Shown piece after piece: positions 13,546-26,482 of a stretch of DNA of 64,000 nucleotides. The DNA lies in the NCBI GenBank assembly GCA_964019695.1, contig CAXHUL010000214.1, positions 434,001 to 498,000 of the forward strand, written 5' to 3'. The notes under the pieces are model-generated. The model was not told the origin of the DNA and made no database searches. It saw only the letters and a list, made by a program, of their open reading frames with translations. A program made the translations under genes and the position numbers. The number at the start of each line of letters is the position of its first letter. The first letter of the stretch is position 1. This stretch comes from Loripinus fragilis. Its lineage: Eukaryota > Mollusca > Bivalvia > Lucinida > Lucinidae.

Positions 13546-13600
13546 GGGCGGCAGACTTCCACACCCCGATAACTCGGTATCGAAACATTGTTGCGGGCGG
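13546..13600. repeat. Pair of GGGCGG direct repeats, 49 bp apart
   Basis: GGGCGG occurs at 13546-13551 and 13595-13600. The spacing equals the size of the deletion in the 769-bp monomer (junction near 38080-38086), where one copy of the hexamer and the intervening sequence are missing. The pair is thus the direct substrate of that deletion, by slippage or microhomology-mediated repair. Confidence 0.85.
13560..13591. repeat. Possible ancient internal repeat, copy A
   Basis: This stretch begins cacaccccga and ends near aaacattg. It aligns with gaps to a second stretch 213 bases downstream (13773-13807), sharing cacaccc, ga, taa, ctc, tat and aacatt in the same order. It may reflect a very old duplication inside the monomer. 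The match is short and gapped, so chance similarity is possible. Confidence 0.35.
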
Positions 13601-13749
13601 GTGCGCATGGCAATACCTGCGCCTCTGTTGGCCCTATCCGCGTGCAAAATCTAAAAGCGATCAGAGCCTTAGAAAGCGCGTACAACCGCTATCCCCATTT
13701 GCCTTGGGCCCTATGGGAAAACAGGAAATATCATAATTGCGGTCCGGGG

Positions 13750-13758
13750 CGCGCGCGC
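13750..13758. other. Alternating CG run (CGCGCGCGC)
   Basis: Nine alternating C/G bases follow a run of four G. Alternating purine-pyrimidine CG tracts can adopt Z-DNA. The tract is a local variation hotspot: transitions occur near 3941 and 35012, and a net 2-bp loss with a longer G-run occurs at 21926-21936. Confidence 0.8.
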
Positions 13759-13772
13759 ACAATGATAATTTT

Positions 13773-13807
13773 CACACCCGAGTAAGCTCTTTTATAGGTC
13801 AACATTT
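13773..13807. repeat. Possible ancient internal repeat, copy B
   Basis: This is the partner of the stretch at 13560-13591. It begins cacacccgag and ends near aacatttt. The related string ttttcacacccc also occurs a little further along (13865-13876), so cacaccc-type words recur three times in the right half of the monomer. Evidence for common origin is weak. Confidence 0.35.
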
Positions 13808-13810
13808 TGG

Positions 13811-13818
13811 AAAAAAAA
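13811..13818. repeat. A8 homopolymer tract, length-variable
   Basis: Eight A residues after ttttgg form the main homopolymer of the monomer. Five monomers carry seven A instead (tracts at about 27714, 30167, 30984, 46476 and 53019), giving 817-bp units; the last two are copies within the eight-monomer duplication. Another monomer has an A-to-G change at the start of the tract near 39931. Replication slippage or sequencing error could each explain an isolated A7. Confidence 0.85.
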
Positions 13819-13824
13819 TTGGCT

Positions 13825-13838
13825 TGCTGCCCACAGCA
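13825..13838. other. Short hairpin, 5-bp stem, 4-base loop
   Basis: The inverted arms tgctg (13825-13829) and cagca (13834-13838) flank the loop ccca, seven bases after the A8 tract. One monomer changes the loop (13013, C to A) and another changes the base just outside the stem (39945). No function is evident. Confidence 0.6.
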
Positions 13839-14192
13839 GGAGCTGAGAACCATGCATTCGGAGGTTTTCACACCCCACCCACTAATGCCCTCAAAGTTTG
13901 AGAAAACGCGACCTTCGCGAAAAGCCCCGGAACCTATTGCAAAGTGATGAGCAGTGCCCAGGAGCACCTCTCAGTCATTTGCGCAAAATTCCTTCGGCTA
14001 CAAGTGGCTCAAATAAGGGCGTGAAAATTGTGCCGAAAGCCCTTTCAGGGGCTATTGCTCGGCACTCGGGGGACGGAAAATTTTACGCAATGCCTCACAA
14101 TGAAGCACTGGTCGGGGGCTAACTTCTGGCACCAGTTTCGAGCCCGTCCGTGAAAGTGACCCGCGCAAGTTTTAGGCCGGTTCGGCTACTCT

Positions 14193-14212
14193 GGCCTAAT
14201 GGGGCCTAATGG
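14193..14212. repeat. Tandem 10-bp duplication inside the monomer
   Basis: The 10-mer ggcctaatgg occurs twice in direct succession (14193-14202 and 14203-14212), immediately before the BglII palindrome. The doublet is present in essentially every monomer. One unit carries a T-to-A change in the second copy near 35469. It looks like an old slippage duplication fixed before the array was amplified. Confidence 0.85.
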
Positions 14213-17200
14213 GAAGATCTTCTAATGCTCATAACTTTTTAATTTTCCGATGGAACGCTTTGAAATTTTCACCATTTGTAGACGGCCTCCCGTACTACAA
14301 ACTGATGCCCGTGTGGGCATGATGAAAATAGTAGTTCGCGAGACGGAAGCGCGTAAAGCTTCGGGGCGGCAGACTTCCACACCCCGATAACTCGGTATCG
14401 AAACATTGTTGCGGGCGGGTGCGCATGGCAATACCTGCGCCTCTGTTGGCCCTATCCGCGTGCAAAATCTAAAAGCGATCAGAGCCTTAGAAAGCGCGTA
14501 CAACCGCTATCCCCATTTGCCTTGGGCCCTATGGGAAAACAGGAAATATCATAATTGCGGTCCGGGGCGCGCGCGCACAATGATAATTTTCACACCCGAG
14601 TAAGCTCTTTTATAGTTCAACATTTTGGAAAAAAAATTGGCTTGCTGCCCACAGCAGGAGCTGAGAACCATGCATTCGGAGGTTTTCACACCCCACCCAC
14701 TAATGCCCTCAAAGTTTGAGAAAACGCGACCTTCGCGAAAAGCCCCGGAACCTATTGCAAAGTGATGAGCAGTGCCCAGGAGCACCTCTCAGTCATTTGC
14801 GCAAAATTCCTTCGGCTACAAGTGGCTCAAATAAGGGCGTGAAAATTGTGCCGAAAGCCCTTTCAGGGGCTATTGCTAGGCACTCGGGGGACGGAAAATT
14901 TTACGCAATGCCTCACAATGAAGCACTGGTCGGGGGCTAACTTCTGGCACCAGTTTCGAGCCCGTCCGTGAAAGTGACCCGCGCAAGTTTTAGGCCAGTT
15001 CGGCTACTCTGGCCTAATGGGGCCTAATGGGAAGATCTTCTAATGCTCATAACTTTTTAATTTTCCGATGGAACGCTTTGAAATTTTCACCATTTGTAGA
15101 CGGCCTCCCGTACTACAAACTGATGCCCGTGTGGGCATGATGAAAATAGTAGTTCGCGAGACGGAAGCGCGTAAAGCTTCGGGGCGGCAGACTTCCACAC
15201 CCCGATAACTCGGTATCGAAACATTGTTGCGGGCGGGTGCGCATGGCAATACCTGCGCCTCTGTTGGCCCTATCCGCGTGCAAAATCTAAAAGCGATCCG
15301 AGCCTTAGAAAGCGCGTACAACCGCTATCCCCATTTGCCTTGGGCCCTATGGGAAAACAGGAAATATCATAATTGCGGTCCGGGGCGCGCGCGCACAATG
15401 ATAATTTTCACACCCGAGTAAGCTCTTTTATAGGTCAACATTTTGGAAAAAAAATTGGCTTGCTGCCCACAGCAGGAGCTGAGAACCATGCATTCGGAGG
15501 TTTTCACACCCCACCCACTAATGCCCTCAAAGTTTGAGAAAACGCGACCTTCGCGAAAAGCCCCGGAACCTATTGCAAAGTGATGAGCAGTGCCCAGGAG
15601 CACCTCTCAGTCATTTGCGCAAAATTCCTTCGGCTACAAGTGGCTCAAATAAGGGCGTGAAAATTGTGCCGAAAGCCCTTTCAGGGGCTATTGCTCGGCA
15701 CTCGGGGGACGGAAAATTTTACGCAATGCCTCACAATGAAGCACTGGTCGGGGGCTAACTTCTGGCACCAGTTTCGAGCCCGTCCGTGAAAGTGACCCGC
15801 GCAAGTTTTAGGCCGGTTCGGCTACTCTGGCCTAATGGGGCCTAATGGGAAGATCTTCTAATGCTCATAACTTTTTAATTTTCCGATGGAACGCTTTGAA
15901 ATTTTCACCATTTGTAGACGGCCTCCCGTACTACAAACTGATGCCCGTGTGGGCATGATGAAAATAGTAGTTCGCGAGACGGAAGCGCGTAAAGCTTCGG
16001 GGCGGCAGACTTCCACACCCCGATAACTCGGTATCGAAACATTGTTGCGGGCGGGTGCGCATGGCAATACCTGCGCCTCTGTTGGCCCTATCCGCGTGCA
16101 AAATCTAAAAGCGAGCAGAGCCTTAGAAAGCGCGTACAACCGCTATCCCCATTTGCCTTGGGCCCTATGGGAAAACAGGAAATATCATAATTGCGGTCCG
16201 GGGCGCGCGCGCACAATGATAATTTTCACACCCGAGTAAGCTCTTTTATAGGTCAACATTTTGGAAAAAAAATTGGCTTGCTGCCCACAGCAGGAGCTGA
16301 GAACCATGCATTCGGAGGTTTTCACACCCCACCCACTAATGCCCTCAAAGTTTGAGAAAACGCGACCTTCGCGAAAAGCCCCGGAACCTATTGCAAAGTG
16401 ATGAGCAGTGCCCAGGAGCACCTCTCAGTCATTTGCGCAAAATTCCTTCGGCTACAAGTGGCTCAAATAAGGGCGTGAAAATTGTGCCGAAAGCCCTTTC
16501 AGGGGCTATTGCTCGGCACTCGGGGGACGGAAAATTTTACGCAATGCCTCACAATGAAGCACTGGTCGGGGGCTAACTTCTGGCACCAGTTTCGAGCCCG
16601 TCCGTGAAAGTGACCCGCGCAAGTTTTAGGCCGGTTCGGCTACTCTGGCCTAATGGGGCCTAATGGGAAGATCTTCTAATGCTCATAACTTTTTAATTTT
16701 CCGATGGAACGCTTTGAAATTTTCACCATTTGTAGACGGCCTCCCGTACTACAAACTGATGCCCGTGTGGGCATGATGAAAATAGTAGTTCGCGAGACGG
16801 AAGCGCGTAAAGCTTCGGGGCGGCAGACTTCCACACCCCGATAACTCGGTATCGAAACATTGTTGCGGGCGGGTGCGCATGGCAATACCTGCGCCTCTGT
16901 TGGCCCTATCCACGTGCAAAATCTAAAAGCGATCAGAGCCTTAGAAAGCGCGTACAACCGCTATCCCCATTTGCCTTGGGCCCTATGGGAAAACAGGAAA
17001 TATCATAATTGCGGTCCGGGGCGCGCGCGCACAATGATAATTTTCACACCCGAGTAAGCTCTTTTATAGGTCAACATTTTGGAAAAAAAATTGGCTTGCT
17101 GCCCACAGCAGGAGCTGAGAACCATGCATTCGGAGGTTTTCACACCCCACCCACTAATGCCCTCAAAGTTTGAGAAAACGCGACCTTCGCGAAAAGCCCC

Positions 17201-20200
17201 GGAACCTATTGCAAAGTGATGAGCAGTGCCCAGGAGCACCTCTCAGTCATTTGCGCAAAATTCCTTCGGCTACAAGTGGCTCAAATAAGGGCGTGAAAAT
17301 TGTGCCGAAAGCCCTTTCAGGGGCTATTGCTCGGCACTCGGGGGACGGAAAATTTTACGCAATGCCTCACAATGAAGCACTGGTCGGGGGCTAACTTCTG
17401 GCACCAGTTTCGAGCCCGTCCGTGAAAGTGACCCGCGCAAGTTTTAGGCCGGTTCGGCTACTCTGGCCTAATGGGGCCTAATGGGAAGATCTTCTAATGC
17501 TCATAACTTTTTAATTTTCCGATGGAACGCTTTGAAATTTTCACCATTTGTAGACGGCCTCCCGTACTACAAACTGATGCCCGTGTGGGCATGATGAAAA
17601 TAGTAGTTCGCGAGACGGAAGCGCGTAAAGCTTCGGGGCGGCAGACTTCCACACCCCGATAACTCGGTATCGAAACATTGTTGCGGGCGGGTGCGCATGG
17701 CAATACCTGCGCCTCTGTTGGCCCTATCCGCGTGCAAAATCTAAAAGCGATCAGAGCCTTAGAAAGCGCGTACAACCGCCATCCCCATTTGCCTTGGGCC
17801 CTATGGAAAAACAGGAAATATCATAATTGCGGTCCGGGGCGCGCGCGCACAATGATAATTTTCACACCCGAGTAAGCTCTTTTATAGTTCAACATTTTGG
17901 AAAAAAAATTGGCTTGCTGCCCACAGCAGGAGCTGAGAACCATGCATTCGGAGGTTTTCACACCCCACCCACTAATGCCCTCAAAGTTTGAGAAAACGCG
18001 ACCTTCGCGAAAAGCCCCGGAACCTATTGCAAAGTGATGAGCAGTGCCCAGGAGCACCTCTCAGTCATTTGCGCAAAATTCCTTCGGCTACAAGTGGCTC
18101 AAATAAGGGCGTGAAAATTGTGCCGAAAGCCCTTTCAGGGGCTATTGCTCGGCACTCGGGGGACGGAAAATTTTACGCAATGCCTCACAATGAAGCACTG
18201 GTCGGGGGCTAACTTCTGGCACCAGTTTCGAGCCCGTCCGTGAAAGTGACCCGCGCAAGTTTTAGGCCGGTTCGGCTACTCTGGCCTAATGGGGCCTAAT
18301 GGGAAGATCTTCTAATGCTCATAACTTTTTAATTTTCCGATGGAACGCTTTGAAATTTTCACCATTTGTAGACGGCCTCCCGTACTACAAACTGATGCCC
18401 GTGTGGGCATGATGAAAATAGTAGTTCGCGAGACGGAAGCGCGTAAAGCTTCGGGGCGGCAGACTTCCACACCCCGATAACTCGGTATCGAAACATTGTT
18501 GCGGGCGGGTGCGCATGGCAATACCTGCGCCTCTGTTGGCCCTATCCGCGTGCAAAATCTAAAAGCGATCAGAGCCTTAGAAAGCGCGTACAACCGCTAT
18601 CCCCATTTGCCTTGGGCCCTATGGGAAAACAGGAAATATCATAATTGCGGTCCGGGGCGCGCGCGCACAATGATAATTTTCACACCCGAGTAAGCTCTTT
18701 TATAGGTCAACATTTTGGAAAAAAAATTGGCTTGCTGCCCACAGCAGGAGCTGAGAACCATGCATTCGGAGGTTTTCACACCCCACCCACTAATGCCCTC
18801 AAAGTTTGAGAAAACGCGACCTTCGCGAAAAGCCCCGGAACCTATTGCAAAGTGATGAGCAGTGCCCAGGAGCACCTCTCAGTCATTTGCGCAAAATTCC
18901 TTCGGCTACAAGTGGCTCAAATAAGGGCGTGAAAATTGTGCCGAAAGCCCTTTCAGGGGCTATTGCTCGGCACTCGGGGGACGGAAAATTTTACGCAATG
19001 CCTCACAATGAAGCACTGGTCGGGGGCTAACTTCTGGCACCAGTTTCGAGCCCGTCCGTGAAAGTGACCCGCGCAAGTTTTAGGCCGGTTCGGCTACTCT
19101 GGCCTAATGGGGCCTAATGGGAAGATCTTCTAATGCTCATAACTTTTTAATTTTCCGATGGAACGCTTTGAAATTTTCACCATTTGTAGACGGCCTCCCG
19201 TACTACAAACTGATGCCCGTGTGGGCATGATGAAAATAGTAGTTCGCGAGACGGAAGCGCGTAAAGCTTCGGGGCGGCAGACTTCCACACCCCGATAACT
19301 CGGTATCGAAACATTGTTGCGGGCGGGTGGGCATGGCAATACCTGCGCCTCTGTTGGCCCTATCCGCGTGCAAAATCTAAAAGCGATCAGAGCCTTAGAA
19401 AGCGCGTACAACCGCTATCCCCATTTGCCTTGGGCCCTATGGGAAAACAGGAAATATCATAATTGCGGTCCGGGGCGCGCGCGCACAATGATAATTTTCA
19501 CACCCGAGTAAGCTCTTTTATAGGTCAACATTTTGGAAAAAAAATTGGCTTGCTGCCCACAGCAGGAGCTGAGAACCATGCATTCGGAGGTTTTCACACC
19601 CCACCCACTAATGCCCTCAAAGTTTGAGAAAACGCGACCTTCGCGAAAAGCCCCGGAACCTATTGCAAAGTGATGAGCAGTGCCCAGGAGCACCTCTCAG
19701 TCATTTGCGCAAAATTCCTTCGGCTACAAGTGGCTCAAATAAGGGCGTGAAAATTGTGCCGAAAGCCCTTTCAGGGGCTATTGCTCGGCACTCGGGGGAC
19801 GGAAAATTTTACGCAATGCCTCACAATGAAGCACTGGTCGGGGGCTAACTTCTGGCACCAGTTTCGAGCCCGTCCGTGAAAGTGACCCGCGCAAGTTTTA
19901 GGCCGGTTCGGCTACTCTGGCCTAATGGGGCCTAATGGGAAGATCTTCTAATGCTCATAACTTTTTAATTTTCCGATGGAACGCTTTGAAATTTTCACCA
20001 TTTGTAGACGGCCTCCCGTACTACAAACTGATGCCCGTGTGGGCATGATGAAAATAGTAGTTCGCGAGACGGAAGCGCGTAAAGCTTCGGGGCGGCAGAC
20101 TTCCACACCCCGATAACTCGGTATCGAAACATTGTTGCGGGCGGGTGCGCATGGCAATACCTGCGCCTCTGTTGGCCCTATCCGCGTGCAAAATCTAAAA

Positions 20201-21576
20201 GCGATCAGAGCCTTAGAAAGCGCGTACAACCGCTATCCCCATTTGCCTTGGGCCCTATGGGAAAACAGGAAATATCATAATTGCGGTCCGGGGCGCGCGC
20301 GCACAATGATAATTTTCACACCCGAGTAAGCTCTTTTATAGGTCAACATTTTGGAAAAAAAATTGGCTTGCTGCCCACAGCAGGAGCTGAGAACCATGCA
20401 TTCGGAGGTTTTCACACCCCACCCACTAATGCCCTCAAAGTTTGAGAAAACGCGACCTTCGCGAAAAGCCCCGGAACCTATTGCAAAGTGATGAGCAGTG
20501 CCCAGGAGCACCTCTCAGTCATTTGCGCAAAATTCCTTCGGCTACAAGTGGCTCAAATAAGGGCGTGAAAATTGTGCCGAAAGCCCTTTCAGGGGCTATT
20601 GCTCGGCACTCGGGGGACGGAAAATTTTACGCAATGCCTCACAATGAAGCACTGGTCGGGGGCTAACTTCTGGCACCAGTTTCGAGCCCGTCCGTGAAAG
20701 TGACCCGCGCAAGTTTTAGGCCGGTTCGGCTACTCTGGCCTAATGGGGCCTAATGGGAAGATCTTCTAATGCTCATAACTTTTTAATTTTCCGATGGAAC
20801 GCTTTGAAATTTTCACCATTTGTAGACGGCCTCCCGTACTACAAACTGATGCCCGTGTGGGCATGATGAAAATAGTAGTTCGCGAGACGGAAGCGCGTAA
20901 AGCTTCGGGGCGGCAGACTTCCACACCCCGATAACTCGGTATCGAAACATTGTTGCGGGCGGGTGGGCATGGCAATACCTGCGCCTCTGTTGGCCCTATC
21001 CGCGTGCAAAATCTAAAAGCGATCAGAGCCTTAGAAAGCGCGTACAACCGCTATCCCCATTTGCCTTGGGCCCTATGGGAAAACAGGAAATATCATAATT
21101 GCGGTCCGGGGCGCGCGCGCACAATGATAATTTTCACACCCGAGTAAGCTCTTTTATAGGTCAACATTTTGGAAAAAAAATTGGCTTGCTGCCCACAGCA
21201 GGAGCTGAGAACCATGCATTCGGAGGTTTTCACACCCCACCCACTAATGCCCTCAAAGTTTGAGAAAACGCGACCTTCGCGAAAAGCCCCGGAACCTATT
21301 GCAAAGTGATGAGCAGTGCCCAGGAGCACCTCTCAGTCATTTGCGCAAAATTCCTTTGGCTACAAGTGGCTCAAATAAGGGCGTGAAAATTGTGCCGAAA
21401 GCCCTTTCAGGGGCTATTGCTCGCCACTCGGGGGACGGAAAATTTTACGCAATGCCTCACAATGAAGCACTGGTCGGGGGCTAACTTCTGGCACCAGTTT
21501 CGAGCCCGTCCGTGAAAGTGACCCGCGCAAGTTTTAGGCCGGTTCGGCTACTCTGGCCTAATGGGGCCTAATGGGA

Positions 21577-22392
21577 AGATCTTCTAATGCTCATAACTTT
21601 TTAATTTTCCGATGGAACGCTTTGAAATTTTCACCATTTGTAGACGGCCTCCCGTACTACAAACTGATGCCCGTGTGGGCATGATGAAAATAGTAGTTCG
21701 CGAGACGGAAGCGCGTAAAGCTTCGGGGCGGCAGACTTCCACACCCCGATAACTCGGTATCGAAACATTGTTGCGGGCGGGTGCGCATGGCAATACCTGA
21801 GCCTCTGTTGGCCCTATCCGCGTGCAAAATCTAAAAGCGATCAGAGCCTTAGAAAGCGCGTACAACCGCTATCCCCATTTGCCTTGGGCCCTATGGGAAA
21901 ACAGGAAATATCATAATTGCGGTCCGGGGGGCGCGCACAATGATAATTTTCACACCCGAGTAAGCTCTTTTATAGGTCAACATTTTGGAAAAAAAATTGG
22001 CTTGCTGCCCACAGCAGGAGCTGAGAACCATGCATTCGGAGGTTTTCACACCCCACCCACTAATGCCCTCAAAGTTTGAGAAAACGCGACCTTCGCGAAA
22101 AGCCCCGGAACCTATTGCAAAGTGATGAGCAGTGCCCAGGAGCACCTCTCAGTCATTTGCGCAAAATTCCTTCGGCTACAAGTGGCTCAAATAAGGGCGT
22201 GAAAATTGTGCCGAAAGCCCTTTCAGGGGCTATTGCTCGGCACTCGGGGGACGGAAAATTTTACGCAATGCCTCACAATGAAGCACTGGTCGGGGGCTAA
22301 CTTCTGGCACCAGTTTCGAGCCCGTCCGTGAAAGTGACCCGCGCAAGTTTTAGGCCGGTTCGGCTACTCTGGCCTAATGGGGCCTAATGGGA
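21577..22392. repeat. 816-bp monomer with altered CG run
   Basis: The unit is two bases short. At 21926-21936 the G4 plus alternating CG tract reads as six G followed by a shorter CG run, equivalent to loss of two C. The same unit has a C-to-A change at 21800, and the preceding unit has private changes near 21357 and 21424, so this is a locally diverged spot. Confidence 0.85.
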
Positions 22393-25300
22393 AGATCTTC
22401 TAATGCTCATAACTTTTTAATTTTCCGATGGAACGCTTTGAAATTTTCACCATTTGTAGACGGCCTCCCGTACTACAAACTGATGCCCGTGTGGGCATGA
22501 TGAAAATAGTAGTTCGCGAGACGGAAGCGCGTAAAGCTTCGGGGCGGCAGACTTCCACACCCCGATAACTCGGTATCGAAACATTGTTGCGGGCGGGTGC
22601 GCATGGCAATACCTGCGCCTCTGTTGGCCCTATCCGCGTGCAAAATCTAAAAGCGATCAGAGCCTTAGAAAGCGCGTACAACCGCTATCCCCATTTGCCT
22701 TGGGCCCTATGGGAAAACAGGAAATATCATAATTGCGGTCCGGGGCGCGCGCGCACAATGATAATTTTCACACCCGAGTAAGCTCTTTTATAGGTCAACA
22801 TTTTGGAAAAAAAATTGGCTTGCTGCCCACAGCAGGAGCTGAGAACCATGCATTCGGAGGTTTTCACACCCCACCCACTAATGCCCTCAAAGTTTGAGAA
22901 AAGGCGACCTTCGCGAAAAGCCCCGGAACCTATTGCAAAGTGATGAGCAGTGCCCAGGAGCACCTCTCAGTCATTTGCGCAAAATTCCTTCGGCTACAAG
23001 TGGCTCAAATAAGGGCGTGAAAATTGTGCCGAAAGCCCTTTCAGGGGCTATTGCTCGGCACTCGGGGGACGGAAAATTTTACGCAATGCCTCACAATGAA
23101 GCACTGGTCGGGGGCTAACTTCTGGCACCAGTTTCGAGCCCGTCCGTGAAAGTGACCCGCGCAAGTTTTAGGCCGGTTCGGCTACTCTGGCCTAATGGGG
23201 CCTAATGGGAAGATCTTCTAATGCTCATAACTTTTTAATTTTCCGATGGAACGCTTTGAAATTTTCACCATTTGTAGACGGCCTCCCGTACTACAAACTG
23301 ATGCCCGTGTGGGCATGATGAAAATAGTAGTTCGCGAGACGGAAGCGCGTAAAGCTTCGGGGCGGCAGACTTCCACACCCCGATAACTCGGTATCGAAAC
23401 ATTGTTGCGGGCGGGTGCGCATGGCAATACCTGCGCCTCTGTTGGCCCTATCCGCGTGCAAAATCTAAAAGCGATCAGAGCCTTAGAAAGCGCGTACAAC
23501 CGCTATCCCCATTTGGCTTGGGCCCTATGGGAAAACAGGAAATATCATAATTGCGGTCCGGGGCGCGCGCGCACAATGATAATTTTCACACCCGAGTAAG
23601 CTCTTTTATAGGTCAACATTTTGGAAAAAAAATTGGCTTGCTGCCCACAGCAGGAGCTGAGAACCATGCATTCGGAGGTTTTCACACCCCACCCACTAAT
23701 GCCCTCAAAGTTTGAGAAAACGCGACCTTCGCGAAAAGCCCCGGAACCTATTGCAAAGTGATGAGCAGTGCCCAGGAGCACCTCTCAGTCATTTGCGCAA
23801 AATTCCTTCGGCTACAAGTGGCTCAAATAAGGGCGTGAAAATTGTGCCGAAAGCCCTTTCAGGGGCTATTGCTCAGCACTCGGGGGACGGAAAATTTTAC
23901 GCAATGCCTCACAATGAAGCACTGGTCGGGGGCTAACTTCTGGCACCAGTTTCGAGCCCGTCCGTGAAAGTGACCTGCGCAAGTTTTAGGCCGGTTCGGC
24001 TACTCTGGCCTAATGGGGCCTAATGGGAAGATCTTCTAATGCTCATAACTTTTTAATTTTCCGATGGAACGCTTTGAAATTTTCACCATTTGTAGACGGC
24101 CTCCCGTACTACAAACTGATGCCCGTGTGGGCATGATGAAAATAGTAGTTCGCGAGACGGAACCGCGTAAAGCTTCGGGGCGGCAGACTTCCACACCCCG
24201 ATAACTCGGTATCGAAACATTGTTGCGGGCTGGTGCGCATGGCAATACCTGCGCCTCTGTTGGCCCTATCCGCGTGCAAAATCTAAAAGCGATCAGAGCC
24301 TTAGAAAGCGCGTACAACCGCTATCCCCATTTGCCTTGGGCCCTATGGGAAAACAGGAAATATCATAATTGCGGTCCGGGGCGCGCGCGCACAATGATAA
24401 TTTTCACACCCGAGTAAGCTCTTTTATAGGTCAACATTTTGGAAAAAAAATTGGCTTGCTGCCCACAGCAGGAGCTGAGAACCATGCATTCGGAGGTTTT
24501 CACACCCCACCCACTAATGCCCTCAAAGTTTGAGAAAACGCGACCTTCGCGAAAAGCCCCGGAACCTATTGCAAAGTGATGAGCAGTGCCCAGGAGCACC
24601 TCTCAGTCATTTGCGCAAAATTCCTTCGGCTACAAGTGGCTCAAATAAGGGCGTGAAAATTGTGCCGAAAGCCCTTTCAGGGGCTATTGCTCGGCACTCG
24701 GGGGACGGAAAATTTTACGCAATGCCTCACAATGAAGCACTGGTCGGGGGCTAACTTCTGGCACCAGTTTAGAGCCCGTCCGTGAAAGTGACCCGCGCAA
24801 GTTTTAGGCCGGTTCGGCTACTCTGGCCTAATGGGGCCTAATGGGAAGATCTTCTAATGCTCATAACTTTTTAATTTTCCGATGGAACGCTTTGAAATTT
24901 TCACCATTTGTAGACGGCCTCCCGTACTACAAACTGATGCCCGTGTGGGCATGATGAAAATAGTAGTTCGCGAGACGGAAGCGCGTAAAGCTTCGGGGCG
25001 GCAGACTTCCACACCCCGATAACTCGGTATCGAAACATTGTTGCGGGCTGGTGCGCATGGCAATACCTGCGCCTCTGTTGGCCCTATCCGCGTGCAAAAT
25101 CTAAAAGCGATCAGAGCCTTAGAAAGCGCGTACAACCGCTATCCCCATTTGCCTTGGGCCCTATGGGAAAACAGGAAATATCATAATTGCGGTCCGGGGC
25201 GCGCGCGCACAATGATAATTTTCACACCCGAGTAAGCTCTTTTATAGGTCAACATTTTGGAAAAAAAATTGGCTTGCTGCCCACAGCAGGAGCTGAGAAC

Positions 25301-26482
25301 CATGCATTCGGAGGTTTTCACACCCCACCCACTAATGCCCTCAAAGTTTGAGAAAACGCGACCTTCGCGAAAAGCCCCGGAACCTATTGCAAAGTGATGA
25401 GCAGTGCCCAGGAGCACCTCTCAGTCATTTGCGCAAAATTCCTTCGGCTACAAGTGGCTCAAATAAGGGCGTGAAAATTGTGCCGAAAGCCCTTTCAGGG
25501 GCTATTGCTCGGCACTCGGGGGACGGAAAATTTTACGCAATGCCTCACAATGAAGCACTGGTCGGGGGCTAACTTCTGGCACCAGTTTCGAGCCCGTCCG
25601 TGAAAGTGACCCGCGCAAGTTTTAGGCCGGTTTGGCTACTCTGGCCTAATGGGGCCTAATGGGAAGATCTTCTAATGCTCATAACTTTTTAATTTTCCGA
25701 TGGAACGCTTTGAAATTTTCACCATTTGTAGACGGCCTCCCGTACTACAAACTGATGCCCGTGTGGGCATGATAAAAATAGTAGTTCGCGAGACGGAAGC
25801 GCGTAAAGCTTCGGGGCGGCAGACTTCCACACCCCGATAACTCGGTATCGAAACATTGTTGCGGGCGGGTGCGCATGGCAATACCTGCGCCTCTGTTGGC
25901 CCTATCCGCGTGCAAAATCTAAAAGCGATCAGAGCCTTAGAAAGCGCGTACAACCGCTATCCCCATTTGCCTTGGGCCCTATGGGAAAACAGGAAATATC
26001 ATAATTGCGGTCCGGGGCGCGCGCGCACAATGATAATTTTCACACCCGAGTAAGCTCTTTTATAGGTCAACATTTTGGAAAAAAAATTGGCTTGCTGCCT
26101 ACAGCAGGAGCTGAGAACCATGCATTCGGAGGTTTTCACACCCCACCCACTAATGCCCTCAAAGTTTGAGAAAACGCGACCTTCGCGAAAAGCCCCGGAA
26201 CCTATTGCAAAGTGATGAGCAGTGCCCAGGAGCACCTCTCAGTCATTTGCGCAAAATTCCTTCGGCTACAAGTGGCTCAAATAAGGGCGTGAAAATTGTG
26301 CCGAAAGCCCTTTCAGGGGCTATTGCTCGGCACTCGGGGGACGGAAAATTTTACGCAATGCCTCACAATGAAGCACTGGTCGGGGGCTAACTTCTGGCAC
26401 CAGTTTCGAGCCCGTCCGTGAAAGTGACCCGCGCAAGTTTTAGGCCGGTTCGGCTACTCTGGCCTAATGGGGCCTAATGGGA

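Larger units (their letters stand above)
13397..14214. repeat. Reference consensus monomer (818 bp)
   Basis: This monomer, from one BglII site to the base before the next, matches the majority base at every position I compared, so it serves as the reference for internal features. In order it holds the BglII palindrome, a 16-bp hairpin, a HindIII site, two GGGCGG direct repeats 49 bp apart, an ApaI site (13706-13711), an alternating CG run, an A8 tract, a second short hairpin, an NsiI site ATGCAT (13852-13857), an NruI site TCGCGA (13915-13920), and a doubled 10-bp element at its end. A second NruI site lies at 13518-13523. Overlapping short open frames of 61-93 codons occur on both strands but show no sign of coding function. 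Confidence 0.95.

Noticed and set aside
13397..14214. CENP-B box as a sign of centromeric identity
   Set aside because: I looked for the core TTCG-N4-A-NN-CGGG on both strands of the consensus. The nearest candidates, such as the ttcgcgaaaagcccc stretch, fail the core.
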